64,000 nt of DNA from Craurococcus roseus (GTDB lineage: Bacteria; Pseudomonadota; Alphaproteobacteria; Acetobacterales; Acetobacteraceae). Below the pieces are notes generated by a model. That model did not search any database. It was not told the DNA's origin and worked only from the letters and a program-made list of their open reading frames with translations. A program made the position numbers and the translations under genes. Positions 7,779-18,917 of the stretch are shown here, piece by piece (position 1 is the first letter of the stretch; every line of letters starts with the position of its first letter). The stretch covers positions 1-64,000 of the forward strand of contig NZ_BAAAFZ010000055.1 of NCBI RefSeq assembly GCF_039523795.1, read 5' to 3'.

Positions 7779-9194
7779 ATGACCGTTTTCAACCACCGCT
7801 TCAACCCGACCGTGCTGCGCGAGTACGACATACGCGGCATCGTGGGCGACACCTTGAAGCCCGAGGACGCCTTCGCCATCGGCCGCTGCTTCGGCTCGGT
7901 CATCGTGCGCAACGGCGGGTCCAAGGTGGCGGTGGGCTACGACGGCCGCCTGTCCTCCCCCGACATGGAGCCGCAGCTCGTGGCGGGCCTGCGCGCCTGC
8001 GGGCTGGAGGTGCTGCGCGTCGGCCTGGTCGCAACGCCCATGCTCTACTACGCGGCCTACGCGCTGGAGGCCGACGGCGCCGCCATGGTGACGGGCAGCC
8101 ACAACCCGCCCGATTACAACGGCTTCAAGATGATGATCGGCAAGAAGCCGTTCTTCGGCGCCCAGATCCAGGAGATCGGCCGCATGGCCGCCGAGGGCGA
8201 CGTGGTGCCCGTCTCCACCGAGGGCAGCGACCGGCAGGTGGACATCGCGGAGGACTACGTCGCCCGCGTCCTGCGCGACTACGACGGCGGCGACCGCAAG
8301 CTCCGCGTGGTCTGGGACCCGGGCAACGGCTCCGGTTGCGACGTGACCAAGCTGCTGGCGGCCAAGCTGCCGGGCGAGCACTTCGTCATCAACGGCACGG
8401 TGGACGGCACCTTCCCCAACCACCACCCGGACCCGACGGTGCCCAAGAACCTCGAACAGCTCATCGAGGAGGTGGCGACGCAGAAGGCCGACCTCGGCAT
8501 CGCCTTCGACGGCGACGCGGACCGCATCGGCGTGGTGGACGACCAGGGCCACATCCTGTTCGGCGACCAGCTCATGGTGGTTTTGTCGCGCGACGTGCTG
8601 AAGAGCAAGCCCGGCGGCACCATCATCGCCGACGTGAAGGCGAGCCAGGTGCTGTTCGACGAGATCGCCAAGGCCGGCGGCGAGCCGCTGATGTGGAAGA
8701 CCGGCCACTCGCTCATCAAGGCCAAGATGGCGGAGACCGGCTCGCCGCTGGCCGGCGAGATGTCCGGCCACATCTTCTTCGCCGACAAGTGGTACGGCTT
8801 CGACGACGCGCCCTACTCGGCCCTGCGCCTGCTCGGCATCGTGGCGCGCATGGACGGGCCGCTCTCCGCCGTGCGGGCGGCGCTGCCGCAGGTCATCAAC
8901 ACGCCCGAACTCCGCTTCGACTGCTCGGAGGACCGCAAGTTCGCCGTCGTGCGCGAGGTCAAGGAACGCCTCGCCGCGGAAGGCGCCACCGTGCAGGACG
9001 TGGACGGCGTGCGCGTGCTGACGGACGACGGCTGGTGGCTGCTCCGCGCCTCCAACACCCAGGCGGTGCTGGTGGCCCGTTGCGAGGCCAGCAGCGAGGC
9101 CGGGTTGGAGCGGCTGAAGGCGCAGCTCTCCAAGCAGTTGCAGGCGAGCGGCTTGGCGGCGCCGGACTTCTCGGGGGAGAACGCGGGGCACTGA
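7779..9194 (+). CDS. Phosphomannomutase/phosphoglucomutase
   Basis: This alpha-D-phosphohexomutase interconverts hexose-6-phosphate and hexose-1-phosphate, feeding the galU and GDP-mannose routes. The 471-aa product has the phosphoserine loop TGSHNP (S107), the metal-binding loop FDGDADRIG (about residue 245), a sugar-binding GEMSGH segment, and a C-terminal phosphate-binding RASNTQ motif. Order and length match AlgC/ManB-type enzymes. It follows ugd by 33 nt and completes a three-gene sugar-nucleotide block. Confidence 0.93.
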   Translation: MTVFNHRFNPTVLREYDIRGIVGDTLKPEDAFAIGRCFGSVIVRNGGSKVAVGYDGRLSSPDMEPQLVAGLRACGLEVLRVGLVATPMLYYAAYALEADGAAMVTGSHNPPDYNGFKMMIGKKPFFGAQIQEIGRMAAEGDVVPVSTEGSDRQVDIAEDYVARVLRDYDGGDRKLRVVWDPGNGSGCDVTKLLAAKLPGEHFVINGTVDGTFPNHHPDPTVPKNLEQLIEEVATQKADLGIAFDGDADRIGVVDDQGHILFGDQLMVVLSRDVLKSKPGGTIIADVKASQVLFDEIAKAGGEPLMWKTGHSLIKAKMAETGSPLAGEMSGHIFFADKWYGFDDAPYSALRLLGIVARMDGPLSAVRAALPQVINTPELRFDCSEDRKFAVVREVKERLAAEGATVQDVDGVRVLTDDGWWLLRASNTQAVLVARCEASSEAGLERLKAQLSKQLQASGLAAPDFSGENAGH

Positions 9195-9226
9195 GCGGGT
9201 CGGTGCCGCCGGCGACGGCGGCGGCG

Positions 9227-10594
9227 ATGCCCGGGCACCCCCGCCCACCGGCGGGGCACCTGGCGGCGGACGGCGCGGCGCGGCGGCCCGTGACCCGGCG
9301 CGGCTGCGGCGCGGCGCTGCTCTCGGGCTCGGCGGCGCTCGCGGCGGCGGCGGGCTGCGCGCACTTCCACGACCTGCCGGACGGCGGCGCCGGCGCCATC
9401 GAGGACGATCTCCTGTTCCGGGAAGCCATGGCCAGCGCGCCGGTGCTGCCCGGCAACAAGGTCACGCCCATCTACGGCGGCCGCCGGACGTTCCGGGCGC
9501 TGTTCCGCGAGATCGAGGCGGCCCGGGACCACGTGAACCTGGAGTTCTTCATCCTCCAGGACGTCCGCCTCCCCGGCGACACCGGGCCGTCGTTGTTCGA
9601 CCTGCTGCGCCGGAAGCTCGGCCAAGGGGTCGCGGTCACGATCATCTACGACAGCATCGGCTCCGCCGACACGCCGCGCGCCGCGCTCGACTCCCTGCGC
9701 GGGGCCGGGGCCAACCTCCTGTCCTTCAACCCGGCCAACCCCTTCGAGGCGCGCGGCGCCTGGCGGCCCAACGCGCGCGACCACCGCAAGATCGCCATCG
9801 CGGACGGCCGCGTCGCGGGCATGGGCGGGGTGAACTTCGACCCCGTATACGAGAACTCTTGCAGCAACATCCCCCCGGACGAGCCGGTCGAGAGCACGGA
9901 CGACGCCTGCTGGGCCGATGTCGCCATCCGCGTCGAGGGCCCGGCGGTGGCGGCGTTGCAACGGCTCTTCCTCGACACCTGGGGGAAGCAGGGCGGCGGC
10001 CCGCTCCCGGACCGCGACTGGTTCCCGCCGACCGGGCAAGCGGGCGGCACCGCCATGCGCGTGTTCGGCAGCGAGCCCGGCGAGGGCAAGCCGCGCTTCC
10101 ACGTCGCGCGCCTGGCCGCGTTCGCGGACGCGCGCCGCACCATCCGGCTCTGCACCGGCTACTTCGTCCCTACGCTCCGGGAGATCGACGAACTGGCGCG
10201 GGCCGCGCGGCGCGGCGTGGAGGTGCACCTGCTCTTGCCGGGCGTGACCGACACGCCGCCGGCCACGCACGCCCAGCGCGCGTCCTACGGGCCGTTGCTG
10301 GAGGCCGGGGTCCGGATCTGGGAGGTCAAGGACAGCGTGTTGCACGCCAAGATCGCGGTGGTGGACGGCGCTTGGTCGGCGGTCGGCTCGTCCAACCTCG
10401 ACCGGCGGAGCGTCGCCTGGAACAACGAGGTGGACGCGGTGCTGCTCGGGCCGGAGTTGGGCGCTTCGCTGGAAACGGCCATGGGGCGCGTGGCGGCCCG
10501 CGCGGAGCCGGTGACGCTGGAAGGGTGGCGCCGGCGCGGCGTCGGCCAGCGCTTCAAGGAGTTGCTGGCCTGGCCGTTGACGGACCTGCTCTGA
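9227..10594 (+). CDS. Phospholipase D-family protein (cardiolipin synthase-like), probable lipoprotein
   Basis: Two HKD catalytic modules are present: HRKIAIADGRVAGMGGVN in the middle and HAKIAVVDGAWSAVGSSN near the C-terminus, as in cardiolipin synthases and other bacterial PLD proteins that transfer phosphatidyl groups. The N-terminus contains RRGCGAALLSGSAALAAAAGC, a good lipoprotein signal with lipobox AAGC, so the enzyme is probably anchored and periplasmic. If so, GTG 9290 may be the true start; ATG 9227 gives 455 aa, GTG 9290 gives 434. Neither has a strong ribosome site. It lies 32 nt after pgm. Confidence 0.85.
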   Translation: MPGHPRPPAGHLAADGAARRPVTRRGCGAALLSGSAALAAAAGCAHFHDLPDGGAGAIEDDLLFREAMASAPVLPGNKVTPIYGGRRTFRALFREIEAARDHVNLEFFILQDVRLPGDTGPSLFDLLRRKLGQGVAVTIIYDSIGSADTPRAALDSLRGAGANLLSFNPANPFEARGAWRPNARDHRKIAIADGRVAGMGGVNFDPVYENSCSNIPPDEPVESTDDACWADVAIRVEGPAVAALQRLFLDTWGKQGGGPLPDRDWFPPTGQAGGTAMRVFGSEPGEGKPRFHVARLAAFADARRTIRLCTGYFVPTLREIDELARAARRGVEVHLLLPGVTDTPPATHAQRASYGPLLEAGVRIWEVKDSVLHAKIAVVDGAWSAVGSSNLDRRSVAWNNEVDAVLLGPELGASLETAMGRVAARAEPVTLEGWRRRGVGQRFKELLAWPLTDLL

Positions 10595-10618
10595 CCGCGG
10601 CCCGGCGCGGCGCGGTCA
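10592..10618. terminator. Symmetric hairpin between convergent genes
   Basis: TGACCGCG and its exact reverse complement CGCGGTCA flank an 11-nt GC-rich loop. The left TGA is the stop codon of the PLD-type gene, and the right arm contains, on the other strand, the TGA stop of the DUF3108 gene. It could form a hairpin in both transcripts. No T-tract follows on either side, so function as an intrinsic terminator is uncertain. Confidence 0.35.
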
Positions 10619-11419
10619 CGAGCCGCCGACAGGCTCCGCCGAGGCCAACACCGCGCGGACGGTGCCGAACCAGGGGGTCGGGACCTCGATGAGCACCGGC
10701 ACCGCCGCCCGCCCCGGCAACGGACGCGCCACCCACGCCACCACCGGCGGGCGCTCGGGGCCGTCCCGCTCCTGCGCCGCGTGGCGGCCGGCGACCAAGC
10801 GCCCGGAGAAGGCGCAGCGCAGCGCCGGGCCGGCGAAGGCGCCCTTGCCGCGCGGCAACTCGTCCAGGCCCTCGGTCCAGGCGCGGAAGTCGGACCGGCG
10901 GCGGCCGTCGTAAACCGGCGCCTCGCCGTCGCAGCGGCCGGTCTGCGCCACCGCGCGGAGCAGCTTCGCCATCGCGGACAGCACGTCCACCGTGTTGCGC
11001 TTCAGCGCCTCCGGCACCGGTTCGCGCTCCGGCTCCAGCGGCGGTTCCAGCACGCGGAGCAGCGGGGCGCCGCCGGGGGGCGGGGCGTAGTCGAGATGCA
11101 ACGCCCGCCGCCCGCCGCGCCACTCGCCTTCCGAACTGTGGCGCCGCGGCAAGGGATCGGGGCCGCGCCAGCTCCCTTCGGTGACGCTCACCTGCTCGCC
11201 GCCGCCGGCGAAGGCCGCGCCGACGCCCACCGGCCGCGCCCGCGTTTGCACGCGGTATCGCGGGCCCGAAAGGTCGAACAGCGCCTCCACACGCATCACG
11301 TTAAGGCCGCCGGCCCGCACATCGTAGCGCGCCAGAACCGCTTCCGCGCGGGCGGGAAGAGGGGCGAGCGCCAGGGCGGCGACGGAAACGGCGGCGGCGA
11401 TGGCCGGGCGGGGGGTCAT
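10616..11419 (-). CDS. DUF3108 domain-containing secreted protein
   Basis: The 267-aa product begins with a signal peptide (AIAAAVSVAALALAPLPARA). It continues with EAVLARYDVRAGGLNVMRVEALFDL, the beta-strand-rich opening of DUF3108 proteins, which are exported and of unknown function. A conserved-looking GRCDGEAPVYDGRRRSDF segment lies in the second half. ATG 11419 is chosen because it places the signal peptide at the N-terminus; the frame stays open upstream without coding character. The ribosome site is weak. The gene is tail-to-tail with the PLD-type gene. Confidence 0.78.
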   Translation of the reverse strand: MTPRPAIAAAVSVAALALAPLPARAEAVLARYDVRAGGLNVMRVEALFDLSGPRYRVQTRARPVGVGAAFAGGGEQVSVTEGSWRGPDPLPRRHSSEGEWRGGRRALHLDYAPPPGGAPLLRVLEPPLEPEREPVPEALKRNTVDVLSAMAKLLRAVAQTGRCDGEAPVYDGRRRSDFRAWTEGLDELPRGKGAFAGPALRCAFSGRLVAGRHAAQERDGPERPPVVAWVARPLPGRAAVPVLIEVPTPWFGTVRAVLASAEPVGGS

Positions 11420-11801
11420 GGCGAAAGGATGGGATCGGCGGCGGAGCGGGGCAACGTCCGGCGGAGCGGATCGCCGCGCGAGCCCCGCGGCGAAGGGCCT
11501 GCCGACGGGGGCGGGACCGCGTGCAGCACTCCGTCCACGAGGCTCGGCACCGTCTGCCGAGGCCGGACGGGCGGCCGGTGCGGGAGGCTCGGCCGGCGGT
11601 ACGCCGAGGCCCGGCGGATGCCCGGGCCTCCCCTTCAAACCCCGCCGCGGCCGCACCGGAGCGGCCCGACCGCCCGCGACCGGCTGGCGGCGGCCGTCGC
11701 CGGTCCGCTCGCCGTCCGCCCGGCGGAAGCGACGCGTCGACCTCGGTTGACGGCGCTCGTTCGCCCCGCCCGCGCGGGCCGCGGCCGCCGCCGATCCGGC
11801 T
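11420..11801. other. Intergenic stretch without a recognised gene
   Basis: About 380 nt of GC-rich sequence between the DUF3108 start and the end of the next minus-strand gene. Open frames here look like GC-bias shadows. A small stem (CTCGGCA at 11543-11549 with TGCCGAG at 11555-11561) is visible but has no T-tract. No RNA gene or promoter can be supported. Confidence 0.4.
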
Positions 11802-12215
11802 TCAGGCCGCGCCGGCGAGGCGCGCGCGCGCTTCCACCGAGATCCGGTGCCGGCGCGATTCGCGCTCCTGCAAGCGGTAGCCGCACAGGATGTCGAGCGC
11901 CGTGACGGCGGCGACCATGCCCATGGCGATGTCCACCTCCGTCCGCCGCGGGTTGTCGCGGCGCAGCCCTTCGGCGGCCAGCGCGGCGAGGTCCAACGCG
12001 TCGCCGCCGACGCGGGCCCAGAGCAGCGCGGGCGAGCTGGGGCGCGTCAGGATGCCGAGGCCGACCGCGATCTCCCGCAGGCCGAAGAGGCGGAACAAGG
12101 GCGTGCGGTGCTCCATGCCGAGCGCCTGGGCCATGCGGCGGCCGGCGAGGAGCTCCGCCGCGCCGAGGGCGACGCTGAACCAGCCGAGGCCGCGGGACAG
12201 AGAGATTGCGTTCAT
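11802..12215 (-). CDS. Small integral membrane protein of unknown function
   Basis: The 137-aa protein starts MNAISLSRGLGWFSVALGAAEL, with AGGAGA 6 nt upstream. It has about three hydrophobic helices: residues 9-25, 45-60 around LREIAVGLGIL, and 100-115 around MVAAVTALDIL. The pattern RxFGLREIAxGxGIL...WARVxGDALDLAAL resembles membrane proteins found next to, or fused to, SRPBCC/cyclase-dehydrase domains in proteobacteria. Its biochemical role is not known to me. It lies downstream of the GatB/YqeY gene on the same strand. Confidence 0.72.
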   Translation of the reverse strand: MNAISLSRGLGWFSVALGAAELLAGRRMAQALGMEHRTPLFRLFGLREIAVGLGILTRPSSPALLWARVGGDALDLAALAAEGLRRDNPRRTEVDIAMGMVAAVTALDILCGYRLQERESRRHRISVEARARLAGAA

Positions 12216-12295
12216 GCCGTTCTCCTGGCGAGCGGCGCCGGTGCCGTCGCGTTCGGCTCCGGCAACGCCGGGGCGGCGGGGCGGTTCGGCCCGCC

Positions 12296-12757
12296 TCAAC
12301 CCGAGCCGAGCGCCGCCTTCACCATCGGCCCGGCCTTGGCCATGTCGAGCGTGGCGGCGTGGCGGGCGCGCAGCGCGGCCATGACCTTGCCCATGTCCTT
12401 GACGCTCGCCGCGCCGGTTTCGGCCACCGCCTCGCGGACCGCTGCGGCCATGGCCGCCTCATCCATTTGTTGCGGCAGGAAACCTTCGATCACGGCGATC
12501 TCCGCTTCTTCCTTGGCCGCGAGCTCCGGGCGGTTGCCCTGGCGGTAGAGGTCCGCGCTCTCGCGGCGGCTCTTGGCCATGCCGCGTAGCATGGAGACGA
12601 TCTGCTCGTCCGGCACCTTGTCCACGCCGGAGGGACGAGCGGCGATGTCCACCTCCTTCAGCTTGGCGATGATCATGCGGACGGCGGAGGTGCGGGGCGC
12701 GTCGCCGGCCTTCATGGCGGCCTTCATCTCCTCGGTGAAGCGGCTGCGTAGTTCCAT
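12296..12757 (-). CDS. GatB/YqeY domain-containing protein
   Basis: The 153-aa product has the YqeY layout: an N-terminal helix (MELRSRFTEEMKAAMKAGDA), then RTSAVRMIIAKLKEVDIAAR, and a C-terminal helical domain ending GPMVKAALG. The C-terminal part is related to the tail domain of the GatB amidotransferase subunit that contacts tRNA. The free-standing protein is widespread in bacteria next to dnaG or rpoD; its role is uncertain. AAGGAG lies 9 nt before ATG 12757. It is divergent from carA and shares a promoter region holding two palindromes. Confidence 0.88.
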   Translation of the reverse strand: MELRSRFTEEMKAAMKAGDAPRTSAVRMIIAKLKEVDIAARPSGVDKVPDEQIVSMLRGMAKSRRESADLYRQGNRPELAAKEEAEIAVIEGFLPQQMDEAAMAAAVREAVAETGAASVKDMGKVMAALRARHAATLDMAKAGPMVKAALGSG

Positions 12758-12829
12758 CGGCGGAAACTCCTTTGGGTGCCCGGGCGCATACAGCGCAGCA
12801 GGCCGGGACGCACCGGCAGCCGGCCGGAC

Positions 12830-12882
12830 GGGAAATAATTTCCCATCCCATTCCTGTGTCTTGTAGTGGGAAGTATTTTCCG
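12830..12882. promoter_or_regulatory. Pair of near-identical palindromes in the YqeY-carA divergent region
   Basis: GGGAAATAATTTCCC at 12830-12844 is a perfect 15-nt palindrome about its central base. A second copy, GGGAAGTATTTTCCG at 12868-12882, matches at 12 of 15 positions; the centres are 38 nt apart. The second copy ends 14 nt before ATG 12897 of the HTH-CarA gene. The first lies 73 nt upstream of the YqeY gene on the other strand. AT-rich paired palindromes in this GC-rich DNA are most easily read as operators for a dimeric HTH protein. Confidence 0.6.
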
Positions 12883-12896
12883 GCAGTCTCGCGGCC

Positions 12897-14300
12897 ATGC
12901 CGACCGTTGAAGACGTGGTGCGCCTCCTGGGCGGGCCGGAGGCGGCCGCGGCCCGATGCGGCGTGGGGACCGAGGCCATCCGCAAGTGGCGCCAGGCCCA
13001 CGCCATCCCGTCGCGCCATTGGCCGGCGGTGATCGCCGCCACCGGGCTTTCCTTGTCCGACATGCCGGGCGCGGCCACCCTCGCCCGCCCCGCCGCCGCC
13101 CCGCCCCCTTCCGCAGTGGAGACGCCGACCATGACCGACCCGAAGGACGACGTGCCCGAGGGCGCGACCGCGGTTCTGGTGCTGGGGGACGGGTCGGTGT
13201 TCTGGGGGCGCGGCTTCGGGGCGCGGCGGACCACGGTGGGCGAGGTCTGCTTCAACACCGGCATGACCGGCTACCAAGAGACGCTCACCGACCCTTCCTA
13301 CGCCGCCCAGATCATCACCTTCACCTTCCCGCACATCGGCAACGTGGGCGCCAACCCGGAGGACATGGAGGCGGCCTCGCCCGCCGCCCTCGGGTTGGTG
13401 GTGAAGCAGGACGTGACGGAGCCGGCGAACTGGCGGGCGACGCGCCACCTCGACGACTGGCTGAAGAGCCACGACGTGCCGGGCATCGCCGGCGTGGACA
13501 CGCGGGCGCTGACGCAGGCTATCCGCGACGGCGGGCCGCCCAACGGCGTGCTGTGCCACCCGGCGGACGGGCGGTTCGACCTCGCCACGCTGCGGAAGCA
13601 GGCGCGCGCGTGGCCGGGGCTGGAGGGGATGGACCTCGCGCGCGAGGTCTCCTGCCGGCAGTCCTATCGCTGGGACGAGACCACCTGGGCCTGGGGACGG
13701 GGCTTCGGCAAGCAGGAGGCGCCGCGCCGCCGCGTGGTGGCGGTGGACTACGGGGCCAAGCGCAACATCCTCCGCTCGCTGGCCGAGACCGGCATGGAGG
13801 TGACGGTGGTGCCGGCGACGGCCACCGCCGAGGAGATCCTGCGCCACGGGCCGGACGGCGTGTTCCTGTCCAACGGGCCGGGCGACCCGGCGGCGACGGG
13901 CGAGTACGCGGTGCCGGCCATTCGGGGCGTGCTCGACAAGGGCGTGCCGGTGTTCGGCATCTGCCTCGGCCACCAGCTCCTGGCGCTGGCCCTGGGCGCC
14001 AAGACCTACAAGCTGAAGATGGGCCACCGGGGCGCAAACCAGCCGGTGAAGGACCTCGCCACCGGGCGGGTCGAGATCACCAGCCAGAACCACGGCTTCG
14101 CGGTGGACGACAAGAGCCTGCCGGACGGCGTGGAGGTGACGCACGTGTCGCTGTTCGACGGCTCCAACGAGGGCATCCGCGCCACCGACCGGCCGGCCTT
14201 TTCCGTGCAGTACCACCCGGAGGCGTCGCCTGGGCCGTCCGACAGCGCGCACCTGTTCCACCGATTCGCCGACCTGATCGAGCGGGAGAAGGCCCAATGA
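12897..14300 (+). CDS. carA: Carbamoyl-phosphate synthase small subunit with N-terminal helix-turn-helix extension
   Basis: CarA is the glutaminase subunit that supplies ammonia to CarB for pyrimidine and arginine synthesis. From about residue 88 the product is ordinary CarA: the VLVLGDGSVFWGRGFG opening, the class I amidotransferase nucleophile in VFGICLGHQLL, and the His/Glu pair in QYHPEASPGPSD. The first 60 or so residues instead form a YdaS-like HTH, with VEDVVRLLGGPEAAAARCGV followed by AIRKWRQAHAIPSRHWP. The HTH is joined to the enzyme by an Ala/Pro linker. An internal ATG at 13131 (MTDPKDD) has GGAG 9 nt upstream and would give normal-length CarA, so two products are possible. ATG 12897 has no good ribosome site. 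Confidence 0.9.
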   Translation: MPTVEDVVRLLGGPEAAAARCGVGTEAIRKWRQAHAIPSRHWPAVIAATGLSLSDMPGAATLARPAAAPPPSAVETPTMTDPKDDVPEGATAVLVLGDGSVFWGRGFGARRTTVGEVCFNTGMTGYQETLTDPSYAAQIITFTFPHIGNVGANPEDMEAASPAALGLVVKQDVTEPANWRATRHLDDWLKSHDVPGIAGVDTRALTQAIRDGGPPNGVLCHPADGRFDLATLRKQARAWPGLEGMDLAREVSCRQSYRWDETTWAWGRGFGKQEAPRRRVVAVDYGAKRNILRSLAETGMEVTVVPATATAEEILRHGPDGVFLSNGPGDPAATGEYAVPAIRGVLDKGVPVFGICLGHQLLALALGAKTYKLKMGHRGANQPVKDLATGRVEITSQNHGFAVDDKSLPDGVEVTHVSLFDGSNEGIRATDRPAFSVQYHPEASPGPSDSAHLFHRFADLIEREKAQ

Positions 14301-15067
14301 GCGGCGGCATGTTCGACCTGTCGGGCCGGGTGGCGCTTGTCACCGGCGGCAACGGCGGCATCGGGCTCGGGCTGGCGCGCGGCCTCGCGCGGTGCGGGGC
14401 GGCGGTGATGGTGGCCGGGCGCGACGCGGCGAAGAACGCGGCGGCGGTGCAGGAGCTTTCGGCGCTGGGCGCCAAGGCGGATTCGGTGGTGGCCGACATC
14501 ACGGACGAGGCGGCGGTCGGCGCCATGGTGGACGCGACGGCGACGCGCCTCGGCGGGCTCGACATCCTGGTGAACAACGCCGGCACCAACATCCGCCGCC
14601 GGCCGGAGGAGCAGCGGCTGGAGGACTGGCGCACCGTCATCGACACCAACCTGACCTCCGCCATGCTGGCGAGCCGCGCGGCGCACCCGCACCTGAAGCG
14701 CGGCGGGCGCGGGCGGGTGATCAACAACGGGTCCATGCTGTCGATCTTCGGCCTGCCCTTCCACATCGCCTACGCGGCGTCCAAGGGCGGGGTGGTGCAG
14801 TTCACCAAGTCCCTCGCCACCGCCTGGGCGGCGGACGGCATCACGGTGAACGCGATCCTGCCGGGATGGATCGACACCGACCTGACGCGCAAGGCGCGCA
14901 CCGACATGGGCGGGCTGAACGAGAACGTGCTCGCGCGCACGCCCGCGAAGCGCTGGGGCGACCCGAGCGATTTCGAGGGCATCGCCGCCTTCCTGGCGAG
15001 CGACGCTTCGGCCTTCATCACCGGCACGGCGATACCCGTGGACGGCGGCTTCTCGGTGCAAGGTTAG
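14297..15067 (+). CDS. Short-chain dehydrogenase/reductase lying between carA and carB
   Basis: The 256-aa classical SDR has the cofactor motif TGGNGGIG near residue 17, NNAG (about 92), a catalytic Ser in NNGSM, and YAASK for the Tyr/Lys pair. The C-terminal TGTAIPVDGGFSVQG is typical of gluconate-5-dehydrogenase/glucose-1-dehydrogenase-like members. The substrate is unknown. Its ATG overlaps the carA stop (ATGA), implying translational coupling, and carB starts 12 nt after it. It is therefore embedded in the carbamoyl-phosphate synthase operon, where no SDR is needed biochemically. Confidence 0.9.
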   Translation: MSGGMFDLSGRVALVTGGNGGIGLGLARGLARCGAAVMVAGRDAAKNAAAVQELSALGAKADSVVADITDEAAVGAMVDATATRLGGLDILVNNAGTNIRRRPEEQRLEDWRTVIDTNLTSAMLASRAAHPHLKRGGRGRVINNGSMLSIFGLPFHIAYAASKGGVVQFTKSLATAWAADGITVNAILPGWIDTDLTRKARTDMGGLNENVLARTPAKRWGDPSDFEGIAAFLASDASAFITGTAIPVDGGFSVQG

Positions 15068-15079
15068 GACCCCTCCCCC

Positions 15080-18325
<3,246 letters not shown>

Positions 18326-18327
18326 CG

Positions 18328-18364
18328 GCGGCGAGGGTGGCGCTGAGCTGCCCTCACCGCTTTT
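18328..18364 (+). terminator. Rho-independent terminator after carB
   Basis: GCGGCGAGGGTGGC (18328-18341) pairs with GCTGCCCTCACCGC (18347-18360) across a GCTGA loop, with one mismatch and two wobbles. TTTT follows at 18361. It begins 3 nt after the carB stop and lies before greA, so the car transcript probably ends here, with greA either on its own promoter or reached by read-through. Confidence 0.75.
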
Positions 18365-18433
18365 CGTGTTTGTCCCGGCGCCGGCCTTCCCGGCGGCGGG
18401 CGAAGACCAGTGTGGCGCAAGGAAGAACTCGCC

Positions 18434-18907
18434 GTGCAGAAATTCCCCATGACCGCGGAAGGTCTGGCGAAGCTCGAGGAGGAGCTGAAGCACCTCAAAG
18501 GAGAGGAGCGCCCGGCCGTCATCCGCGCGATCTCGGAGGCGCGCGCGCACGGCGACCTGTCGGAGAACGCCGAGTACCACGCCGCGCGCGAGCGGCAGTC
18601 CTTCATCGAGGGCCGCATCGCCGAGCTGGAAACGGTGATCCCGTCCGTGGAGGTCATCGACGTCGCCAAGCTGTCCGGCGACCAGGTGAAATTCGGCGCC
18701 CGCGTCACGATCGTCGACGAGGAGTCGGATGAGGAGAAAACCTACCGCATCGTCGGCGCGCACGAGGCCGACATGAAGGCGGGGTCGATCTCGCTCTCCT
18801 CGCCGCTGGCCAAGGCGCTGATCGGCAAGAAGGTCGGCGACAGCGTGGAAGTCCCGGCGCCCGGCGGCGCCCGCGCCTACGAGATCACCGACGTCCGGTT
18901 CCGCTGA
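18434..18907 (+). CDS. greA: Transcription elongation factor GreA
   Basis: GreA binds the secondary channel of RNA polymerase and stimulates cleavage of backtracked RNA. The 157-aa product reads VQKFPMTAEGLAKLEEELKH, then HGDLSENAEYHAARERQSFI at the coiled-coil tip that carries the acidic residues, and a C-terminal FKBP-like domain ending EITDVRFR. GTG 18434 is preferred over an upstream ATG because AAGGAAG lies 8 nt before it and the N-terminus then matches alphaproteobacterial GreA. Position after carB is a common alphaproteobacterial arrangement. Confidence 0.95.
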   Translation: MQKFPMTAEGLAKLEEELKHLKGEERPAVIRAISEARAHGDLSENAEYHAARERQSFIEGRIAELETVIPSVEVIDVAKLSGDQVKFGARVTIVDEESDEEKTYRIVGAHEADMKAGSISLSSPLAKALIGKKVGDSVEVPAPGGARAYEITDVRFR

Positions 18908-18917
18908 CGCGCCCGCC

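Noticed and set aside
6420..9248. A 942-codon minus-strand open frame over ugd and pgm
   Set aside because: It is antisense to ugd and pgm, whose catalytic motifs are intact, and its composition is shadow-like.
11521..11570. CTCGGCA/TGCCGAG stem as a terminator
   Set aside because: There is only a 7-bp stem and no T-tract, and it is not placed at the end of any gene on either strand.
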